Shown: positions 23,502 to 26,837 of the stretch, piece after piece
How the letters are laid out: each line of letters begins with the position of its first letter
Numbering within the stretch: position 1 is the first letter of the stretch
Source: a virus
Virus record (IMG/VR): IMGVR_UViG_3300021962_004920
Coordinates: 1-26,837 of that record
DNA length: 26,837 nucleotides
Direction: 5' to 3' (one strand)
The notes under the pieces: generated by a model
The model's database searches: none
Told to the model about the DNA's origin: nothing
What the model saw: the letters and a program-made list of their open reading frames with translations, nothing else
Program-made: the position numbers and the translations under genes

Positions 23502-25097
23502 ATGAAGATTTCATCATTATTACGTGAAGCTGAAAAACCTGATCAGGGTACTGTTAAAGGGTTACCAGTTGATAAAGATTTAATATATCAAGCTAGGAAT
23601 AAATATCCTGGTTATGATAGCCAACAAGCATTGACATTGTATATTGCTGATCAAATGACCACTCAGGAAAAAACTGATTCAGTACAAAACAAATTAATTG
23701 ACACACAAAAGCGAGAGAATGAGCGCCTAAGAGGAGCTGTAGATTCATTGGGACAAGAACTACAAGATTTTGAACAGCAATCAATTGAGACCGACCGTGA
23801 AGTTGAAAGATTAAAACAATTAAGTAGCACACTAACTACTGGTGGTACAGATACTAAACGCAAAGCAAAATTAAGTGCAGATGATTTAGAAAAATTACAG
23901 GCAGATTTAGAAACATTAAAAACTAAACCTGGAATGGATCCAAAAAAGTTTCAACAACTAGAGCAACAAATTAAATTGATGGCTTCTAACCCATCAGTAG
24001 AAAATGCAGATATAGAAAAAATAAATTCTTTATTGAACACACTCAACAAACAAAAAACAATTGGCGATGATTTGTATAAAAAAGTTGAGGATCAATTAGT
24101 TGCCACACAACAAGAATTAGATAAAAAAGAGAATAGATTTAAAGGTTATATTGATAAGAAAAAGGGCGAAGTGGACGTTATACAAAAATCACACGCCCAA
24201 GAAATTCAAAAATATGCTGGCATAGTTCAAGGTTATCAAAAAGATATTGAAAAGTTTAATACAGAGGTACAAAAGCTAAACAAAGATAGAGAATTTATCA
24301 ATAATGAAAAACAAATTATATTAGATTTAAGAGGTGAGGTCCAACAAAATGCTCAAACTATTCAGCAAAATGCTGATAGTATTAACAAGGATGCGAAAGA
24401 AGCCGAAGTACTGTTAAAGGCGATTAAACTACTATATAGTAAAAATATTAAAGATGTAGATGATACCGAGAAAAATATAACACCTCCTGATCAGGAACCA
24501 GTAATTCCAGCAGAAGAACCAAAAGATAATGTTGTACAATTTCCAACTAAAGATCAATTAGCAGGTTTATACGCTGATAAAGATGGTAAAGGTGGTATTG
24601 TTAATATTAAAGATAAAGATGTTGACAGTGAAGAATTAGGGCCTGGTTATGATTCTCAAGGTAGACCTATAAAAACAGGTACAAATGAAAGTTTATTAGA
24701 ATACGAAAATCAACCATTTAAAATATACAAAAACTGGGGAGAGCCTAAATTCAATAAATGGATGAAAGATAATTTATCTATGTTAATTACATTGTTTAAA
24801 AATAAATTCAGAGAAGAATTATCAAATAAAGATCCTAAGTACAGTGATGGACAAATATCATATAGTATACAAGAAGAAGCTTGGTATCTCAAAGAAATAT
24901 TTGAAAGTAAAGATTCTACATTAACTAGAGAAAAAATGGATAGTTATTTAACTTTGGTTAAACGAACATTGTTTAGCCAACCATCGAACTCAACACTGTA
25001 TATGCAACCAAATGAATTATTCCACGAGGGTCTAGATAAAACATATGCACGTATGTTGGATAACATCATTGGCTTAGATTACATTAAAAAGGGTTAA
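23502..25097 (+). CDS. Coiled-coil virion/internal protein with capsid-targeting-like leader
   Basis: 531 residues from the ATG at 23502; a longer frame begins at 23466 inside the previous gene but its extra 12 residues do not fit the leader. MKISSLLREAEK has a leucine-x-Glu site (L-R-E|A) as in T4 gp21 substrates. Residues about 65-310 are a long, strongly charged coiled coil (KQLSS, KKENRFKGY, QEIQKYAGIVQGYQ). A Pro-rich linker leads to a C-terminal globular part (about 400-531, PKFNKWMKDNLSMLITLFKN). A long rod inside or at the edge of the capsid is likely; scaffold-like core proteins also look like this. No sequence family recognised. It is the last virion-type gene before the homing endonuclease. 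Confidence 0.72.
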   Translation: MKISSLLREAEKPDQGTVKGLPVDKDLIYQARNKYPGYDSQQALTLYIADQMTTQEKTDSVQNKLIDTQKRENERLRGAVDSLGQELQDFEQQSIETDREVERLKQLSSTLTTGGTDTKRKAKLSADDLEKLQADLETLKTKPGMDPKKFQQLEQQIKLMASNPSVENADIEKINSLLNTLNKQKTIGDDLYKKVEDQLVATQQELDKKENRFKGYIDKKKGEVDVIQKSHAQEIQKYAGIVQGYQKDIEKFNTEVQKLNKDREFINNEKQIILDLRGEVQQNAQTIQQNADSINKDAKEAEVLLKAIKLLYSKNIKDVDDTEKNITPPDQEPVIPAEEPKDNVVQFPTKDQLAGLYADKDGKGGIVNIKDKDVDSEELGPGYDSQGRPIKTGTNESLLEYENQPFKIYKNWGEPKFNKWMKDNLSMLITLFKNKFREELSNKDPKYSDGQISYSIQEEAWYLKEIFESKDSTLTREKMDSYLTLVKRTLFSQPSNSTLYMQPNELFHEGLDKTYARMLDNIIGLDYIKKG

Positions 25098-25102
25098 AAA
25101 GA

Positions 25103-25109
25103 ATAAATA
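25103..25109 (+). promoter_or_regulatory. ATAAATA element before the GIY-YIG gene leader
   Basis: GAATAAATATAAG just after the stop of the coiled-coil gene. A start near 25115 would leave a 55-base leader with hairpin 25115-25144 and AGGAG at 25157-25161. Confidence 0.45.
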
Positions 25110-25110
25110 T

Positions 25111-25154
25111 AAGTGTAGTTCGCGGAGGTCGAAATCCCAACTACTCTAACGCTT
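25111..25154 (+). promoter_or_regulatory. Structured leader with T-arm-like hairpin upstream of the homing endonuclease
   Basis: GTAGTT (25115-25120) pairs with AACTAC (25139-25144); outer AAGT (25111-25114) pairs with GCTT (25151-25154, one T-G pair) around a 6-base bulge. The loop carries GGAGGTCGAAATCC, which can make a GGA/TCC mini-stem and resembles a tRNA T-arm sequence. No other tRNA arms are present. The ribosome site AGGAG at 25157-25161 is just outside the hairpin. Confidence 0.4.
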
Positions 25155-25169
25155 ATAGGAGCATCAGCA

Positions 25170-25679
25170 ATGTTATTTAGTAGAAAAAATCCACCTTTGG
25201 GCTTTTATGTATATGCTTATCTCAGAGAAGATGGCACTCCTTATTATATTGGTAAAGGTAAGAACGCTAGGGCATGGGATAAGCATTCTATAACCGTACC
25301 TAATGAATTCACTAGAATACTAATTTGCGAATCTAATTTGACAGAACTAGGATCATTGGCATTAGAACGAAGATTGATCCAATGGTATGGTAGAAAAGAT
25401 ATAGGCACTGGAATATTGCGAAACCGCAATGAAGGGGGTTCAGGAGGCACAATCGGGCCCGCCGGAGACCAGCACTATATGTTTGGACGAAAAAGACCTG
25501 AACATACAGAATGGTTAAAACATAATAAAATATTACCCAATCTTACCGGAGTCAAAGGAGAACAGCATCCGCGATTTGGAGTTATTGACCCAAAAGAAAC
25601 ATGCCCACATTGTGGAACTATTGCTAGTAAAAAAATGTTAGCGAGATGGCACAATAACCGCTGTAAAAAATTGATTTAG
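25170..25679 (+). CDS. Freestanding GIY-YIG homing endonuclease (Seg-like)
   Basis: 169 residues. The GIY-YIG core is present: GFYVYAYL (11-18), YYIGKGK (25-31) with the catalytic-type R34 and H39, and E66 in [13 protein letters not shown] Gly/Asn-rich linker (NEGGSGG) leads to [16 protein letters not shown], a NUMOD-like DNA-binding element, and a C-terminal CPHCG...H...C (C145, C148, H161, C165) zinc-finger-like end. Such nucleases nick or cut at a specific site and spread into phages lacking them. It lies between two phage genes, next to gp32, with AGGAG upstream. All catalytic residues are seen, so probably active. Function of the zinc finger is site binding, by family. Confidence 0.9.
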   Translation: MLFSRKNPPLGFYVYAYLREDGTPYYIGKGKNARAWDKHSITVPNEFTRILICESNLTELGSLALERRLIQWYGRKDIGTGILRNRNEGGSGGTIGPAGDQHYMFGRKRPEHTEWLKHNKILPNLTGVKGEQHPRFGVIDPKETCPHCGTIASKKMLARWHNNRCKKLI

Positions 25680-25690
25680 GTAAAACTGGC

Positions 25691-25697
25691 ATAAATA
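25691..25697 (+). promoter_or_regulatory. ATAAATA element upstream of gp32 promoter
   Basis: CATAAATATATATTGACA: the element sits just upstream of and touches the P5 -35 region. It suggests a second, late-type transcript of gp32. Confidence 0.4.
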
Positions 25698-25701
25698 TAT
25701 A

Positions 25702-25730
25702 TTGACAAGGGTGTAAACATTTGCTATACT
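25702..25730 (+). promoter_or_regulatory. Sigma70-type promoter P5 for gp32
   Basis: TTGACA (25702-25707), 17-bp spacer, TATACT (25725-25730). Predicted start about 25737, giving a ~70-base leader. Strong promoter for an abundant replication protein. Confidence 0.88.
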
Positions 25731-25743
25731 TACATCTGTGTTA

Positions 25744-25786
25744 GTCACTAATAGGTAGTGGCGAATATTAAAAACGAGACCATCTC
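25744..25786 (+). promoter_or_regulatory. Candidate gp32 translational operator in the mRNA leader
   Basis: A 7-bp hairpin (25744-25750 with 25756-25762, loop ATAGG, one T-G pair) sits near the 5' end of the leader, and a small GAGA/TCTC hairpin at 25776-25786 follows. T4 gp32 represses its own translation by binding a structured leader and adjacent A/U-rich region. The hairpins here are about 30 and 7 bases before the AAGGA ribosome site at 25794-25798. No clear pseudoknot partner was seen. Confidence 0.45.
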
Positions 25787-25806
25787 AATTTATAAGGAAA
25801 TTTATC

Positions 25807-26811
25807 ATGGCATCATTAGCAGAGATTCGTGCCCGTATTGCGGCACAAGAAAACAAATCAACTTCTGGTTCAACACAGAAACAATCAGATAACTCTATCT
25901 ACCCCCACTGGAATATGGACGAAGGCACAACAGCCACATTGCGTCTATTGCCCGATGCAGATAGCAACAACCCGTACTTCTGGGTAGAACGACAAATTAT
26001 TAAACTCCCATTCAATGGAGTTAAAGGTGATCCTAACGTTAAACGTATTGAGGTTCAAGTACCTTGCGTTGAGATGTATGATCCAAAAGCACAATGCCCA
26101 ATACTAACTGAGGTTCGTCCTTGGTATAAAGATGAAACATTGAAAGAGTTAGCAAACAAATACTGGAAGAAACGCAGTTATTTGTTTCAAGGTTTTGTTC
26201 GTCAAAACCCAATCGGTGATGACAAGACACCAGCTAACCCAATTCGTAGATTCATTATTAGTCCACAAATCTTTACAATCATTAAAGCAAGTTTGATGGA
26301 TCCTGAGATGGAAGAATTGCCAACAGACTTTATGCGTGGTCTTGATTTGAATATTAAGAAAACAAGTAAAGGTGGCTATGCTGATTACTCAACAAGTAAT
26401 TGGGCACGTAAAGAGTCAGCATTGACTGAGGCAGAACAAGCCGCTATTGAAGCACATGGTTTGTACAATTTGGCAGAGTTCTTGCCAAAGCGTCCCGGCG
26501 AAGCAGAGTTGCGTGTAATCAAAGAAATGTTTGACGCAAGTGTAGACGGTCAACCATATGACTTAGAGCGTTGGGGTAGTTACTATCGTCCTTGGGGACT
26601 AGAAGCACCTGCAGGAGCAACCGCGGAAAAACAAACAGCTACTACTGAAACTAGAGCACCCGCAACAGCACCCGTAGCAGAAACTTCAGCACCATGGGAA
26701 GAAGATGCAATGGCTGCAGCCGAATCTATTAAGGTTCCTACAACACAACCTTCAAGTGACAAAGCACAAGACATTCTAGCAATGATTCGTGCTAGACAAA
26801 ACAAGTCTTAA
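25807..26811 (+). CDS. 32: Single-stranded DNA-binding protein (gp32-like)
   Basis: 334 residues, matching the gp32 group of T4-like phages: KELANKYWKKRSYLFQGFV (113-131) is the recognisable core, with FIISPQIFTIIKASL and GLDLNIKKTSKGGYADYSTS after it. It coats ssDNA at the replication fork and in recombination. Zinc-finger residues are reduced: C87 and C97 keep the T4 C77/C87 spacing, but the third cysteine and the histidine are not at their places. The N-terminal NKSTS may stand in for the T4 LAST (cooperativity) motif. The C-terminus (DKAQDILAMIRARQNKS) echoes the N-terminal AEIRARIAAQENKS. The acidic tail of T4 gp32 is weak. The start has AAGGA. Likely self-regulated. Confidence 0.93.
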   Translation: MASLAEIRARIAAQENKSTSGSTQKQSDNSIYPHWNMDEGTTATLRLLPDADSNNPYFWVERQIIKLPFNGVKGDPNVKRIEVQVPCVEMYDPKAQCPILTEVRPWYKDETLKELANKYWKKRSYLFQGFVRQNPIGDDKTPANPIRRFIISPQIFTIIKASLMDPEMEELPTDFMRGLDLNIKKTSKGGYADYSTSNWARKESALTEAEQAAIEAHGLYNLAEFLPKRPGEAELRVIKEMFDASVDGQPYDLERWGSYYRPWGLEAPAGATAEKQTATTETRAPATAPVAETSAPWEEDAMAAAESIKVPTTQPSSDKAQDILAMIRARQNKS

Positions 26812-26821
26812 AAGGTAATAG

Positions 26822-26837
26822 GGAGCAATATTGCTCC
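26822..26837 (+). terminator. Probable terminator hairpin after gp32, cut by the window edge
   Basis: GGAGCAATATTGCTCC is a perfect 16-base palindrome (6-bp stem, ATAT loop) 10 bases after the gp32 stop. The T-tract would lie beyond the window. Confidence 0.6.

Noticed and set aside
25111-25154. A tRNA gene
   Set aside because: Only a T-arm-like sequence; no D arm, anticodon arm or acceptor pairing. Kept as a structured leader only.
1-26837. CRISPR array, insertion sequence, integrase or attachment site
   Set aside because: No short regularly spaced repeats with unique spacers, no transposase or recombinase motifs, no flanking direct repeats seen; the only mobile element is the homing endonuclease gene.

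Overview
The window looks like part of the genome of a T4-like tailed phage (contractile-tail myovirus type) infecting a Gram-negative host. Diagnostic genes are a T4-type large terminase subunit (17462-19009), a gp32-like single-stranded DNA-binding protein (25807-26811), a ThyA-type thymidylate synthase (7968-8867), a spanin pair with lipoproteins (12355-13073) and a freestanding GIY-YIG homing endonuclease (25170-25679). Every convincing gene is on the + strand, tightly packed, often with ATGA or longer overlaps. The DNA is AT-rich. There are no tRNA or rRNA genes, no CRISPR and no integrase. The style resembles environmental marine or freshwater T4-like phages; the host cannot be identified from this sequence.

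Layout. (1) 4-2358 encodes a repeat-built adhesin-like virion protein (FN3/Ig modules plus six ~48-residue repeats), closed by a terminator. (2) 2404-7943 is an early-type segment with four sigma70-like promoters, all TTGACA-N17-TAnanT, ending at a terminator. It carries a MoxR-type AAA+ ATPase and a partner with a zincin-like HEVLH motif plus a complete von Willebrand factor A MIDAS, interleaved with small unknown genes, some shorter than 60 codons. (3) 7954-12343 carries thymidylate synthase and then a translationally coupled cassette of an SDR nucleotide-sugar enzyme, a DegT-family aminotransferase and a radical SAM enzyme with extra C-terminal cysteines. (4) 12355-13329 is a lysis segment with an i-spanin-like protein and two lipoproteins. 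(5) 13357-17437 holds virion proteins, two paralogous small proteins with T4 capsid-targeting-like N-termini, and a methyltransferase. (6) 17462-25097 is terL followed by three large virion or internal proteins. (7) 25098-26837 is the homing endonuclease next to gp32, with the start of a terminator at the window edge.

Regulation. Two promoter classes are visible: host-like early promoters, and a repeated ATAAATA/CTAAATA element just upstream of late genes, resembling the T4 late promoter core TATAAATA. At 15732-15763 a late-promoter core lies in the 5' arm of an intrinsic terminator, so late transcripts should start in the loop and not form the hairpin. Two genes (2439 and 7968) appear to be leaderless.

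The strongest candidates for something little described are the MoxR/VWA-zincin cassette with its small-protein entourage, and the SDR-aminotransferase-radical SAM cassette. All functional statements rest on reading motifs and remembered families; no database search was possible.
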